Below, in pieces: positions 33,495 to 42,507 of a stretch of DNA of 64,000 bases. The notes beneath the pieces are model-generated. The model made no database searches. It was not told where the DNA came from and worked only from the letters and a program-made list of their open reading frames with translations. Within the stretch, counting starts at the first letter, position 1, and each line of letters starts with the position of its first letter. Both the position numbers and the translations under genes were made by a program. Source of the stretch: Streptomyces monashensis (lineage in GTDB: Bacteria > Actinomycetota > Actinomycetes > Streptomycetales > Streptomycetaceae); the NCBI RefSeq assembly GCF_001866665.1, contig NZ_MLYO01000019.1, forward strand, positions 1-64,000. Reading direction: 5' to 3'.

Positions 33495-33886
33495 AGGGCG
33501 TCCGCCACCAGGTCCCGGTCCCGCGGCTGCGTGAGCCGGCCGCGGGCGGCGGCGGGGGAGAGCCACAGGACGCGGTCGACTTCGTCGTTGGGCGTGAAGC
33601 GGCCGGACACCGCCTGGGCCGCCCAGTAACGCACCTGTTTCGGGCGGCCGTTGGCCAGATAGCGCACGGCCGGCAGCTCGGCGCCGGGCTCGGCCGTGTA
33701 CCCGGTCTCCTCGGCGACCTCGCGCAGCGCCCCGGCGAGCGCGTCCTCACCCCGCTTGAGCTTGCCCTTGGGGTGGGACCAGTCGTCGTACTTGGGTCGG
33801 TGGACCAGGCAGATCTCCAGGTCCCCGGCGACCGGCGAGCGGCGCCAGAGCACACAGCCGGCGGCCAGCACCAAGGTGTCGTTCAC
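33476..33886 (-). CDS. Nudix hydrolase
   Basis: 136-residue pyrophosphohydrolase. The complete Nudix box GKLKRGEDALAGALREVAEETGY lies at about residues 41-63, with all catalytic Glu residues. The preceding HRPKYDDWSHPKG is typical of the group that accompanies CHAD and ppk genes. It may act on diadenosine or inositol-type polyphosphates or oxidised nucleotides. GTG start at 33886. Confidence 0.88.
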   Translation of the reverse strand: MNDTLVLAAGCVLWRRSPVAGDLEICLVHRPKYDDWSHPKGKLKRGEDALAGALREVAEETGYTAEPGAELPAVRYLANGRPKQVRYWAAQAVSGRFTPNDEVDRVLWLSPAAARGRLTQPRDRDLVADALHALAV

Positions 33887-33905
33887 ACCGCCTCCCAGCG
33901 GGACG

Positions 33906-34985
33906 TCAGGGCGCGTTGACGGTCTGCTTCTGCCAGGCCTGCTGGAAGGCGAACCGGGCCGCCTCCACCTCGTGCCGCTGGTCGGCGTGGAGCACCCCGA
34001 GCGCGTACGCCGTCGCCGGCGCGATGCGCGGGGTGCGGGCCGCCTGCGCCGCCGCGGCCGCCGCCTCCGAGGCGTCCCGGTGCCGGTTCAGCGCCTGCCC
34101 CGCCGACAACAGCCGCACGTCCACCGGCGAGTTGCCCCCGTGGAGCACCTCCTGGGCGTACCGGTGCAGGCGCAGCAGCAGCCGGACCTGGTGCCAGGGG
34201 CCGTCCTGGGGGTGCGGGGACGGGTCCGGGGACAGGCCGTGGACCAGGGCCTCCGCGTTGTACGGGTGGCCCGCGGTGACGAGGGGGAGGGCGCCGATGG
34301 CGGCCGTCAGCCGTTCCTCCGCAGCGGCTGCCGGCGGGCGCAGGTCGGTCGTCGGGGCGGTGAGGGTGAGGGGCACCTCGCTGGCGAGTACGGCGACCTT
34401 GTCGGCCACGGCGTGAAAGCGGCTGGACCCCAGTGCCTGGAGCGCGGTCGAGTGGGCGCGGGTCCGGGCCAGGGTCAGCTGGCGCTCCAGCAGGGCGCCC
34501 GCCTTGGCCGCGCCCACGGTGAGGTTGCCGCGCTCCTGCGTGGCCGTCGCGCCGCCCGGACCGCCGGCCGGGAGCGGCGCGGCGGCCAGGGCGGCGTCCA
34601 CCGCCTGGGCCGGGAGCACGGTCGCCCCCGACAGCCGGTGCAGGGCCAGCAACAGCCGCTCCAGCCGGGCCTCGTAGGCGTGCTCCAGGCCCAACGTGCC
34701 GGACAGCCAGGCCAGTTCGGGGCGCATCTCCTCGGACCAGTCGGGGTCGAGGAGGGGCCGGAAGGTGTGCAGGTTGCCGCTGATGCGGCGGGCCGAGCGG
34801 CGCAGCAGCTGTGCCGCGTCGACCGACTCCTCCGTGCCGTTCGCCTGATGGGCGCCGCCGGTCTCCCGGTGCAGGCGCAGCGCGCGGAGGAACTCCGTGG
34901 CCTGGGCGCGCAGGTAGGCCGCGAGGGACTCTCCTGTCGCCACGTCCGCCGCGGGGTCCGTCGGGTCAAGGTGTTGCTGTGCCAC
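33906..34985 (-). CDS. CHAD-domain protein
   Basis: 359-residue helical protein with two CHAD repeats (about residues 20-180 and 190-350). Conserved His/Arg-rich helices such as [21 protein letters not shown] line the basic polyphosphate-binding groove of the family. It probably binds polyphosphate made by Ppk. The GTG start overlaps the ppk stop by 20 nt, so the two are co-translated: ppk, CHAD, then Nudix form one operon. Confidence 0.88.
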   Translation of the reverse strand: MAQQHLDPTDPAADVATGESLAAYLRAQATEFLRALRLHRETGGAHQANGTEESVDAAQLLRRSARRISGNLHTFRPLLDPDWSEEMRPELAWLSGTLGLEHAYEARLERLLLALHRLSGATVLPAQAVDAALAAAPLPAGGPGGATATQERGNLTVGAAKAGALLERQLTLARTRAHSTALQALGSSRFHAVADKVAVLASEVPLTLTAPTTDLRPPAAAAEERLTAAIGALPLVTAGHPYNAEALVHGLSPDPSPHPQDGPWHQVRLLLRLHRYAQEVLHGGNSPVDVRLLSAGQALNRHRDASEAAAAAAQAARTPRIAPATAYALGVLHADQRHEVEAARFAFQQAWQKQTVNAP

Positions 34986-37251
34986 GCCGGCGCCTCCGGG
35001 CGTCTATGAGCATCTCCTGGACGTTGCGCAGGGGCTGGCCGTCCGCATCGGTCGCGTGCCGGGTCCACTCGCCGTCGGGGCCGAGGTGCCAGGAGGCCGT
35101 GGTGTCGGACATGCCGGTGTCGAGCAGCCGGTTCAGGGCCGCCCGGTGTGCCGGGTCGACGACACGGACCAGGGCCTCGATCCGGCGGTCGAGGTTGCGG
35201 TGCATCATGTCGGCGCTGCCGATCCACACCTCGGGCTCCCCGCCGTTGCCGAAGGCGAACACCCGCGAGTGTTCGAGGAACCGGCCGAGTATGGAACGCA
35301 CCCTTATGTTCTCCGACAGGCCCGGGACGCCGGGGCGGATCGCGCTGATGCCGCGCACCCAGACGTCGACGGGCACGCCGGCCTGGGAGGCCCGGTAGAG
35401 GGCGTCGATGACGGCCTCGTCGACCATCGAGTTGACCTTGACGCGGACGAAGGCCGGGCGGCCCGCGCGGTGGTGCTCGACCTCCTTGTCGATCCGGGAG
35501 ACCAGGCCGTCGCGCAGGGACTTGGGGGCCACCAGCAGGCGGCGGTAGGTCTCGCGGCGGGAGTAGCCGGACAGCCGGTTGAACAGGTCGGACAGGTCCG
35601 CGCCGACCTGCGGGTCGGCCGTGAGCAGCCCCAGGTCCTCGTAGAGGCGGGCGGTCTTCGGGTGGTAGTTGCCGGTGCCGACGTGGCTGTAGCGGCGCAG
35701 CGTGTCGCCCTCCTGGCGGACCACCAGGGACAGCTTGCAGTGCGTCTTCAGGCCGACCAGGCCGTAGACGACGTGGCAGCCGGCCTCCTCCAGCTTCTTC
35801 GCCCACTTGATGTTGGCGTGCTCGTCGAAGCGGGCCTTGATCTCGACCAGGACGAGGACCTGCTTGCCGGCCTCGGCGGCGTCGATGAGCGCGTTGACGA
35901 TCGGGGAGTCGCCGGAGGTGCGGTACAGGGTCTGCTTGATCGCGAGGACGTCCGGGTCCTCGGCCGCCTGCTCGATGAAGGCCTGCACGGAGGTGGAGAA
36001 GGAGTCGTACGGGTGGTGCAGCAGGACGTCCCGCTGGCGCAGGGCGGCGAAGATGTCCGGCGCCGACGCCGACTCGACCTCGGCGAGGTCACGGTGGGTG
36101 CCCGCGATGAACTTCGGGTACTTCAGCTCGGGCCGGTCCAGGCCGTGGATGCGGAACAGGCCGGTGAGGTCGAGCGGGCCCGGCAGCGGGTAGACCTCGG
36201 CCTCGGAGATCTTCAGCTCGCGGACCAGCAGGTCGAGCACCTCGCGGTCGATGGACTCCTCGACCTCCAGGCGCACGGGCGGCCCGAAGCGGCGCCGCAT
36301 GAGCTCCTTCTCCAGGGCCTGGAGCAGGTTCTCGGCGTCGTCCTCCTCGACCTCCAGGTCCTCGTTGCGGGTGAGCCGGAAGGCGTGGTGCTCCAGCACC
36401 TCCATGCCCGGGAACAGCTCCTCCAGGTGCGCGGCGATGACGTCCTCGACCGGGACGTAGCGGCCGGGGCTGCTCTCCAGGAAGCGGGACAGCAGCGGCG
36501 GCACCTTCACGCGCGCGAAGTGCTTGTGGCCGCTGACCGGGTTGCGCACGACGACCGCGAGGTTGAGCGAGAGACCCGAGATGTACGGGAAGGGGTGCGC
36601 GGGGTCGACGGCGAGCGGGGTCAGGACGGGGAAGATCCGGTGCCGGAAGAGGGTGAACAGGCTGGCCTGTTCCTTCTCGGTCAGCTCCTGCCAGCGGACG
36701 AGGTGTATGCCCTCCTCCGCGAGTGCGGGGGCGACGTCCTCGTGGTAGCAGGCGGCGTGCCGGGCCATCAGCTCGCGCGAGCGGGCCCAGATCATCTCCA
36801 GGACCTCACGGGGTTGGAGCCCGGACGCGGAACGGGTGGCGACGCCGGTGGCGATACGGCGCTTCAGGCCGGCGACCCGGACCATGAAGAACTCGTCCAG
36901 GTTGCTGGCGAAGATCGCGAGGAAGTTGGCGCGCTCCAGCAGCGGCGTGTTCGGGTCCTCGGCCAGCTCCAGGACGCGCTCGTTGAAGGCCAGCCAGCTG
37001 CGCTCGCGGTCCAGGAACCGGCCCGCGGGCAGGGGGGTGCCGTCCCCCGGCGTCTCCTCGTAGTCGTCGAGGTCGGCATCGAGGTCGGGCTCCAGGTCGG
37101 AGACCGTGGCGGCGACGGTGTGCGGGCGGTGCGCGGCGATGGAGCCCACGGGGGGCTGCGTCTTCGGATATGAGGTGCGGCCCGAGGGGCTTCCGCCGAG
37201 GGCGGCGGTGGGAGACGGGTGGGCCGGTGCCTGGGCGTCTGGCTGACTCAT
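34966..37251 (-). CDS. ppk: Polyphosphate kinase Ppk
   Basis: 761 residues from ATG 37251 (MSQPDAQ); an upstream frame of 41 residues is less likely since relatives start here. Reversibly polymerises the gamma phosphate of ATP into polyphosphate at the membrane. The N domain begins [20 protein letters not shown]. The phosphorylated His is in [21 protein letters not shown], and a second conserved His is in [15 protein letters not shown] low-complexity acidic segment covers about residues 45-75. No clear PHO box is seen in the 220 bp upstream, although ppk is often PhoP-controlled. Confidence 0.95.
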   Translation of the reverse strand: MSQPDAQAPAHPSPTAALGGSPSGRTSYPKTQPPVGSIAAHRPHTVAATVSDLEPDLDADLDDYEETPGDGTPLPAGRFLDRERSWLAFNERVLELAEDPNTPLLERANFLAIFASNLDEFFMVRVAGLKRRIATGVATRSASGLQPREVLEMIWARSRELMARHAACYHEDVAPALAEEGIHLVRWQELTEKEQASLFTLFRHRIFPVLTPLAVDPAHPFPYISGLSLNLAVVVRNPVSGHKHFARVKVPPLLSRFLESSPGRYVPVEDVIAAHLEELFPGMEVLEHHAFRLTRNEDLEVEEDDAENLLQALEKELMRRRFGPPVRLEVEESIDREVLDLLVRELKISEAEVYPLPGPLDLTGLFRIHGLDRPELKYPKFIAGTHRDLAEVESASAPDIFAALRQRDVLLHHPYDSFSTSVQAFIEQAAEDPDVLAIKQTLYRTSGDSPIVNALIDAAEAGKQVLVLVEIKARFDEHANIKWAKKLEEAGCHVVYGLVGLKTHCKLSLVVRQEGDTLRRYSHVGTGNYHPKTARLYEDLGLLTADPQVGADLSDLFNRLSGYSRRETYRRLLVAPKSLRDGLVSRIDKEVEHHRAGRPAFVRVKVNSMVDEAVIDALYRASQAGVPVDVWVRGISAIRPGVPGLSENIRVRSILGRFLEHSRVFAFGNGGEPEVWIGSADMMHRNLDRRIEALVRVVDPAHRAALNRLLDTGMSDTTASWHLGPDGEWTRHATDADGQPLRNVQEMLIDARRRRRGTATP

Positions 37252-37437
37252 GACCCCATTCTTCCGCGCCATCGGCGTGACGGGCGCGTCGGAACGTGCG
37301 GGCGGGAGCGTCACGGCCCCGTTCGGCGCGGCCCCCTCGGGGGGCGGCGAAGGCTCTGGCACGGCGGGCTTCATTGGCCGAGCGTCGCAAGTCTGGCTGA
37401 ATCAATGGTTACGGCGACATGACGTGCGGGATATCGC

Positions 37438-37462
37438 GGGGCGGCTCCCGGGGGAGCGCCCC
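37438..37462. terminator. Hairpin upstream of ppk, after the ABC permease gene
   Basis: GGGGC-g-GCTCCC and GGGAGC-GCCCC form an 11-bp stem with a one-base bulge and a 2-nt loop. It lies 14 bp past the stop of the minus-strand ABC permease gene and probably ends that operon. Confidence 0.6.
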
Positions 37463-37475
37463 GCCGGGCGGCCCC

Positions 37476-38456
37476 CTACGACACCTGCCGCCGCAGTACC
37501 CGGAAGCACGCGAGGGCGAGCAGACCCGTGACGGCCAGGAGCAGGGCGCTGGTGGTCAGCTGGAGGGGCCAGTAGTGGGAGTAGGGGTGGTAGGTGTCGT
37601 AGAACCCGGCGGCCTTGGCGTAGGCCGCGTCGCAGGCCGCCTCGGAGTCGCAAGCGGGCAGCGGCAGGTGGCCGCCGGTGCTGGTCAGCATGCCGTGGTC
37701 GACGCCGAGGCCCGCGCCGAGGTCGAGCTGCTGCTGCTTGGCGGCCGTCCGGGTGACCGCCGGCCACAGGTGGGGCAGCAGCTGCTGGGTCGTGCCCCAG
37801 ATGCCCGACATGAACACCGCGCCGAGGACCAGCGCGGGCAGCGCACGGCGGAGCAGCAGGCCCGCCAGGGCGCCGGCCGCGAGCCCGGCGAGGGCCAGGG
37901 CGGCGGTGGTGGGCCCGTTGGCGTGGAAGGTCCCGGTGTCGTACCAGGTCTTGGCCGTGTCGATACGGCCCCGGCCCGCCGCCCAGGCCCGGTGGTGCAG
38001 CCAGAACAGCAGGCTCGTGCCGGCGGTGAGGGCGAGGGCGGGGACGGCCAGCCGCACCGCGAGCCAGCGGGCCGGGGAGGTGCCCTGGGTCCAGGCCAGC
38101 CGGGCCGTGCCGGACTCCAGCTCGCGGCCGGTCAGCGCGGCCCCGGCCCAGGCGGCCACCAGGAAGGGCAGCACGTTCAGGGCGTAGGTCGTGTAGTTGT
38201 ACCAGCTCTTGTAGCGCAGGATCGCGGTCTGGTCGTAGCTGCACGGCCGGTTGAAGTCGCAGGCGTCGTAGTGCCGCCAGCCCTCGGCGGCCGCGTCGGC
38301 CCACGGGCCGGCCAGGGCGATCAGCAGGCCGGCGACCACGGCGAACAGGCCCGCCCACGCGAGCAGCGCGGGCCGGTGCAGGCGCACCACCCAGCGGGTC
38401 ATGCGCGGCCTGCCGACGGTCGCTACGGCGTCGACCGGTCCGGTCAGAACAGTCAC
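37476..38456 (-). CDS. ABC transporter permease (exporter type)
   Basis: 326-residue membrane protein with six or so helices of the ABC-2 permease type: helix 1 LLAWAGLFAVVAGLLIALA, then ALNVLPFLVAAWAGAALTGRELESG, with the last helix before the C-terminal CFRVLRRQ. A large extracytoplasmic loop with four Cys (DACDFNRPC and DSEAACDAA) follows helix 1 and helix 5. It overlaps the ATPase stop by 4 nt (GTGA). The likely role is export of an unknown, perhaps antimicrobial, compound. Confidence 0.82.
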   Translation of the reverse strand: MTVLTGPVDAVATVGRPRMTRWVVRLHRPALLAWAGLFAVVAGLLIALAGPWADAAAEGWRHYDACDFNRPCSYDQTAILRYKSWYNYTTYALNVLPFLVAAWAGAALTGRELESGTARLAWTQGTSPARWLAVRLAVPALALTAGTSLLFWLHHRAWAAGRGRIDTAKTWYDTGTFHANGPTTAALALAGLAAGALAGLLLRRALPALVLGAVFMSGIWGTTQQLLPHLWPAVTRTAAKQQQLDLGAGLGVDHGMLTSTGGHLPLPACDSEAACDAAYAKAAGFYDTYHPYSHYWPLQLTTSALLLAVTGLLALACFRVLRRQVS

Positions 38457-39373
38457 GCGGCACTCTCCTCGGTGACGGCTTCGGTGGTTCCGGTGGATTC
38501 GGCGGCTTCCGCCGTGGCCAGCCCGGGGGCCCCGGGACTGCGCAGGTGGGCGAGGACCAGCTCCTCCAGCGAGGGCACCGAGGTGCGCCAGTCGCCGGCG
38601 AGCGGTCCGGCCGGGCGGATCAGCGCGGTGAGCTGGCGGCCGGTGGTGCGGGACTCGACCACGGTGTGCGGGCCGAGGTCGGCGTCGGCCTCGGCAGTGA
38701 TCCGGCGGTGGGCGGAGCGCAGGTCGTCGATGTCGCCGGCCAGCCGGACCCGGCCGTCGCCGACGAGCAGCAGATGGTCGCAGGAGTCCTCCAGCTCGGC
38801 GACCACGTGCGAGGACATCGCGATCGTGGTGCCGTGCTGGGCGGCGTCCGCCATCAGCGTGCCCATCAGCTCGTGCCGGGCGAGCGGGTCGAGGTCGGCC
38901 ATCGGCTCGTCCAGGAGCAGCAGTTCGGGCCGCTTGCCGAGGGCGAGGGCGAGCGCGACGCGGGTGCGCTGGCCGCCGGAGAGCGTGCGGACACGTGCCT
39001 CGGGGTCGAGGGCGCCGCCCGCGACGACCCGCTCGGCGACGGCCGCGTCCCAGCGCCCAGGGTTGAGGTCGGCGCCCATGCGCAGCGTCTCGGCGACGGT
39101 GAGCTGGGGGTGCAGCGGCTTGTCCTGGGCGACGAAGCCGACCCGGGGGCGGGCCTGCGCCGGGCTGGTGCCGAGCACGGTCAGCCGGCCCTCGGTGGGC
39201 GGGAGCAGCCCGGCGGCGAGCGCGAGCAGCGTCGACTTGCCGGCGCCGTTGGGTCCGACGACGGCGCACACCCGTCCGGCGGGCAGCCGGAAGCCGCACT
39301 CCCGCAGCGCCCAGCGTCCCCGCCGGCCGAACCGTTTCCCCAGTGCCTCGGCCCTCAGCGCCGTGTCGGTCAT
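38453..39373 (-). CDS. ABC transporter ATP-binding protein
   Basis: 306 residues. Walker A GPNGAGKS is at about residues 40-47, signature LSGGQRTRVALALALG near 129 and Walker B LLLLDEPMADLDP near 149. The C-terminal 60 residues are an added domain typical of multidrug/antibiotic exporters. It overlaps the GntR gene and the permease gene by 4 nt on each side, so the three form one operon: GntR, ATPase, permease. Confidence 0.9.
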   Translation of the reverse strand: MTDTALRAEALGKRFGRRGRWALRECGFRLPAGRVCAVVGPNGAGKSTLLALAAGLLPPTEGRLTVLGTSPAQARPRVGFVAQDKPLHPQLTVAETLRMGADLNPGRWDAAVAERVVAGGALDPEARVRTLSGGQRTRVALALALGKRPELLLLDEPMADLDPLARHELMGTLMADAAQHGTTIAMSSHVVAELEDSCDHLLLVGDGRVRLAGDIDDLRSAHRRITAEADADLGPHTVVESRTTGRQLTALIRPAGPLAGDWRTSVPSLEELVLAHLRSPGAPGLATAEAAESTGTTEAVTEESAA

Positions 39374-39870
39374 GACGGGTCTCCCTGCGAGTTCGCGGTG
39401 TGCTGGGTGTGCTGGGTGTGCTGGGTGTGCTCGGTGTCGCGTCGCGTGCCGTCCGCGGTGACGCGCGTGCCGGGTTCGGCCGCGTGCGCGTCGGGTACGG
39501 CGAAGCGCTGGTCGAGTACGGCGGTGAAGAGCGCGGCCACGTCCTCGCGGTCCAGCCCCGCCTCACGCGCCCGGTCCGTCCAGGTCTCCAGCTCGGCGCG
39601 GAGCGCGGCGTCGGCGGTCGCGGCGCCGAGCGAGCGCCGGACGAAGGTGCCGAGCCCGCGCCGGGCCTCCACCAGTCCCTCGCGCTCCAGCTCCCGGTAC
39701 GCCTTCAGGACGGTGTTGGGGTTGATCGCGGTGGCCTCCACGACCTCACGGGCCGTGGGCAGCCGGTCGCCCGGCCGCAGCAGGCCCATGCGCAGGGCCT
39801 GCTTGGTCTGCTGGACGATCTGGACGTAGGTGGCGACCCCGCTGTGCCGGTCGATGCGGTACTCGACCAC
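39370..39870 (-). CDS. GntR-family regulator (YtrA subgroup)
   Basis: 166 residues. An N-terminal winged helix (YVQIVQQTKQALRMGLLRPGDRLPTAREVVEATAINPNTVLKAYRELEREGLVEARRGLGTFV in outline) is followed by only a short helical tail, the YtrA type that controls adjacent ABC genes. The C-terminus carries a TQHTQHTQHT run from a 9-bp tandem repeat (39397-39432). The GTG at 39870 lies just below a 38-bp palindrome, its probable autoregulatory operator. Confidence 0.88.
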   Translation of the reverse strand: MVEYRIDRHSGVATYVQIVQQTKQALRMGLLRPGDRLPTAREVVEATAINPNTVLKAYRELEREGLVEARRGLGTFVRRSLGAATADAALRAELETWTDRAREAGLDREDVAALFTAVLDQRFAVPDAHAAEPGTRVTADGTRRDTEHTQHTQHTQHTANSQGDPS

Positions 39871-39875
39871 GCCCT

Positions 39876-39913
39876 CACCACTCTTTCACTAATTGAGTAG
39901 TGAAAGGGTGGTG
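39876..39913. promoter_or_regulatory. 38-bp palindromic operator of the GntR/ABC operon
   Basis: CACCAC-t-CTTTCACTA at 39876-39891 mirrors TAGTGAAAG-g-GTGGTG at 39898-39913 around a 6-bp centre. It lies five bases upstream of the GntR start. YtrA-type regulators repress their own operons at such sites, and the arms here are perfect apart from one position. Confidence 0.8.
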
Positions 39914-39936
39914 CAAGCCCGGCCGGGAAGTCAAGC

Positions 39937-39995
39937 GAGGACCTGTAGAACCGACCGAGGATCCGTGGAACCGATCGAGGATCCGTGAACCGATC
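39937..39995 (+). repeat. Three tandem 20-bp repeats upstream of the ECF sigma gene
   Basis: GAGGACCTGTAGAACCGACC, GAGGATCCGTGGAACCGATC and GAGGATCCGTGAACCGATC follow one another without gaps. They end 25 bp before the GTG of the sigma-factor gene, so they occupy its promoter region. GGAAC in unit 2 resembles the -35 element of ECF promoters, but the repetition itself is unexplained. Confidence 0.7.
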
Positions 39996-40020
39996 GCGGG
40001 CCCCGGTCCGATGAGGAGAC

Positions 40021-40563
40021 GTGAGCGAGAAGAGAAGCGACGGGGAGCTGCTGCGGGCCATCGCGGCGGACCGGGACCGGCGCGCCTTCGAGGAGCTGTA
40101 CCGGCGCTACGCGCCGTGGCTGACCGCGCGCCTGCGCGGGCGGTGCGCGGACGCCGGGGTCGTCGACGACGTCGTACAGGAGACGTTCCTCGCGATCTGG
40201 CGGGGCGGGGCCCGTTACCGCGAAGAGGGCGATGTGGCGGGGTGGCTGTGGCGGATCGGCTCGCGCCGGCTCATCGACGCGCTGCGCGGCGACGGGGCGC
40301 GCGGGCGGCTGCGGCAGGCACTGGCCCGGTTGCGGCACCGGGACGAGGCGTCCGCCGAGGAACGCGTGCTCGCGGGAGTGGAGCACGGGGACCTCGCGGG
40401 CGCGCTGGTCCGGCTCTCGCCCGAGCTGCGGGCGGTGCTCCAGGCGACGGTCGTCGACGGCCTGTCCACCCGTGAGGCCGCCGTCCTGCTCGGCATCCCG
40501 CCGGGCACGGTCAAGACCCGGGCGATGCGGGCCCGGAAGCAACTGCGGGAGGCACTGGCATGA
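40021..40563 (+). CDS. ECF-type RNA polymerase sigma factor
   Basis: 180 residues. Region 2 is at about 20-85 (RAFEELYRRYAPWLTARLRGRC ... DDVVQETFLAIWRG) and region 4 at about 120-175 (LSPELRAVLQATVVDGLSTREAAVLLGIPPGTVKTRAMRARKQLREAL in outline). It directs RNA polymerase to extracytoplasmic-stress promoters. The gene next to it encodes a zinc-finger membrane protein, the likely anti-sigma factor. The GTG at 40021 follows GAGGAGAC. The gap to the next gene (172 bp) holds nothing recognisable. Confidence 0.9.
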   Translation: MSEKRSDGELLRAIAADRDRRAFEELYRRYAPWLTARLRGRCADAGVVDDVVQETFLAIWRGGARYREEGDVAGWLWRIGSRRLIDALRGDGARGRLRQALARLRHRDEASAEERVLAGVEHGDLAGALVRLSPELRAVLQATVVDGLSTREAAVLLGIPPGTVKTRAMRARKQLREALA

Positions 40564-40735
40564 CCGGGTCCCTGGACCGAGCGATCGACGAGGGCTCACG
40601 GTGCGTCCGCCGGCCCGGCGGCGACAGGCGGGAGACGAGGGCCGGCACGGCCGGGCGGAGGGCCGGGACCGGGTTCCCGGGCGCAGAGGGCTCGCGGGGT
40701 CTGCCGCGGGGCCGTGACGGGCGGGAGGCGCGCGC

Positions 40736-41590
40736 ATGACCTGGCATGTGGCCGAGGACGAGCTGCGGGCCTACGCGCGCGGGGAACTGGCGCCCCCGCT
40801 GCTGTGGTCCGCCGACACGCACCTGACCGGATGCGCCGTCTGCCGGGCGCGGCTCGCCGAGGTCTGGGACCCCGGCGCGCTGGACGCGGCCTGGGAGCGG
40901 CTGGACGCCGAACTGGACGCGCCGCGGCCGGGCCCGTTCGAGCGGCTGCTGGTCCGCTGTGGGGTGGCCGACCACACGGCACGGCTGCTGGCCGCCACGC
41001 CGGTGCTGCGCCGCTCCTGGCTGACGGCGGTGGCGCTGCTGCTGGTGCTGTCGGTGCTGACGGCCCACGGCGTCCACTCGGACACGTTCTTCCTGGCCGT
41101 GGCCCCGCTGCTGCCGCTCGCCGGGGTCGCGCTGTCGTACGGGCCCGCGCTCGATCCGACGTACGAGATGACGGTCGTCGCCCCCGTGCACGGCTTCCGG
41201 CTGCTGATGATCCGTACGGTCGCCGTGCTCGCCGCCGTGCTCGGCCTGTCGGGCCTGGCCACCCTCGCGCTGCCCGGGTACGGGCTCGGTGCGCTCGGCT
41301 GGCTGCTGCCCGCGCTCGCGCTCACCGCGGCCGGGCTCGCGCTCACCCCCCGGCTCGGGCCGGTCGTGGCACCGTCCGCCGTTGGCGGGGGCTGGGTCGT
41401 CCTGCTGCTGGCCGCCCGTGTGCACCAGGGGGGCGGCGCCGGGGCGCTCGTCCCCTTCACCGCGGCCGGCCAGGCGGTGGCGGCCGCGGTCGCCGCCCTC
41501 GCCGCCGCCCTCCTCTTCGCCGCCCGCGACCGCTTCGACCAGTCCCACCAGACCCGCCAGACCCACCAGTCCTTCCGGAGTGCCGCATGA
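40736..41590 (+). CDS. Zinc-finger (anti-sigma) membrane protein
   Basis: 284 residues. A cytoplasmic N-terminus carries a ZAS-type zinc motif, His5 in WHVAED with H-x3-C-x2-C in DTHLTGCAVC (about residues 27-35). It is followed by about six membrane helices (SWLTAVALLLVLSVLTAHG onwards). The ZAS motif is that of anti-sigma factors, so it probably sequesters the ECF sigma factor and senses membrane state. The gene overlaps the ABC ATPase start (ATGA), tying sensor and transporter in one transcript. Confidence 0.8.
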   Translation: MTWHVAEDELRAYARGELAPPLLWSADTHLTGCAVCRARLAEVWDPGALDAAWERLDAELDAPRPGPFERLLVRCGVADHTARLLAATPVLRRSWLTAVALLLVLSVLTAHGVHSDTFFLAVAPLLPLAGVALSYGPALDPTYEMTVVAPVHGFRLLMIRTVAVLAAVLGLSGLATLALPGYGLGALGWLLPALALTAAGLALTPRLGPVVAPSAVGGGWVVLLLAARVHQGGGAGALVPFTAAGQAVAAAVAALAAALLFAARDRFDQSHQTRQTHQSFRSAA

Positions 41591-42507
41591 CGACCGTCTC
41601 CGCCGCTGTCACCGTCTCCGCCTCCGGGCTGACCCTGCGCTACGGCGCCACCCGTGCCCTCGACGACGTGTCGCTGCGGCTCGGTCGCGGTGTGACCGGG
41701 CTGCTCGGGCCCAACGGGGCCGGAAAGACGACCCTGTTGCGGGTGCTCGCCACCTCCGTGCCGGCCGCTTCGGGCGCGTTCACGGTGCTCGGGCACGACC
41801 CGGCCAGCGCGCACGGCCGCCAGGAGGTGCGGCGCGCGCTGGGCTATCTGCCGCAGACGCCCGGCTTCCATCCCGACTTCACGCCCTTCGAGTTCGTGGA
41901 CTACGTCGCGATCCTCAAGGAGCTGACCGACCGCGCCGCCCGGCACCGGGAGGTGCGCCGGGTGCTGGACGAGGTCGGCCTGGCCGAGGTGCGCGGCAAG
42001 CGGATCAAGAAGCTGTCGGGCGGGATGCGGCAGCGGGTCGCGCTGGCGGCCGCGCTCGTCGGCGACCCCGGGTTCCTGGTGCTGGACGAGCCGACGGTCG
42101 GTCTCGACCCCGAACAGCGCATGCGTTTCCGGGAGTTGATCGCGCAGGCCGGAGAGGGCCGCACCGTGCTGCTGTCCACCCACCAGACCGAGGACGTGGC
42201 GATGCTCTGCCACCGGGTGCTGGTCATGGCCGGCGGCCGTGTCCGCTTCGACGGCACCCCCGCCGAGCTGGCCGCGCGGGCCGCGGGCCGGGTGTGGCGC
42301 AGTACCGCCCGCGACCCCGGCGCGAAGGCCGGCTGGCGCACCGGCACCGGCGGCTACCGCAACGTCGGCGACCCGCCCGAGGGCGCCGACCTGCTCGAAC
42401 CCACCCTGGAGGACGGCTATCTGCTCACCCTCGACGGCGACCGCGGCGACCGCGGCGACCGCGGCGACCGCGGCGACCATGGCGACCGGGCGGAGGCGAC
42501 GGCGTGA
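41587..42507 (+). CDS. ABC transporter ATP-binding protein of the ECF operon
   Basis: 306 residues. Walker A GPNGAGKT is at about 41-48, signature LSGGMRQRVALAAALVG near 143 and Walker B FLVLDEPTVGLDP near 163. The ATG at 41587 overlaps the anti-sigma stop. The C-terminus ends in a GDRGDRGDRGDRGDHGD run from four perfect 9-bp repeats (42441-42480 region), probably not functional. It pairs with the permease just downstream (GTGA overlap). Confidence 0.9.
   Translation: MTTVSAAVTVSASGLTLRYGATRALDDVSLRLGRGVTGLLGPNGAGKTTLLRVLATSVPAASGAFTVLGHDPASAHGRQEVRRALGYLPQTPGFHPDFTPFEFVDYVAILKELTDRAARHREVRRVLDEVGLAEVRGKRIKKLSGGMRQRVALAAALVGDPGFLVLDEPTVGLDPEQRMRFRELIAQAGEGRTVLLSTHQTEDVAMLCHRVLVMAGGRVRFDGTPAELAARAAGRVWRSTARDPGAKAGWRTGTGGYRNVGDPPEGADLLEPTLEDGYLLTLDGDRGDRGDRGDRGDHGDRAEATA

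Noticed and set aside
35056..37173. 705-codon plus-strand open frame
   Set aside because: Exact antisense of ppk, composition typical of shadow frames.
37252..37475. PHO box upstream of ppk
   Set aside because: No pair of 11-bp GTTCA-type repeats could be found on either strand.
42430..42490. GDR tandem repeat at the end of the ABC ATPase
   Set aside because: Looks like slippage of a 9-bp unit in a disordered tail; no functional sign.
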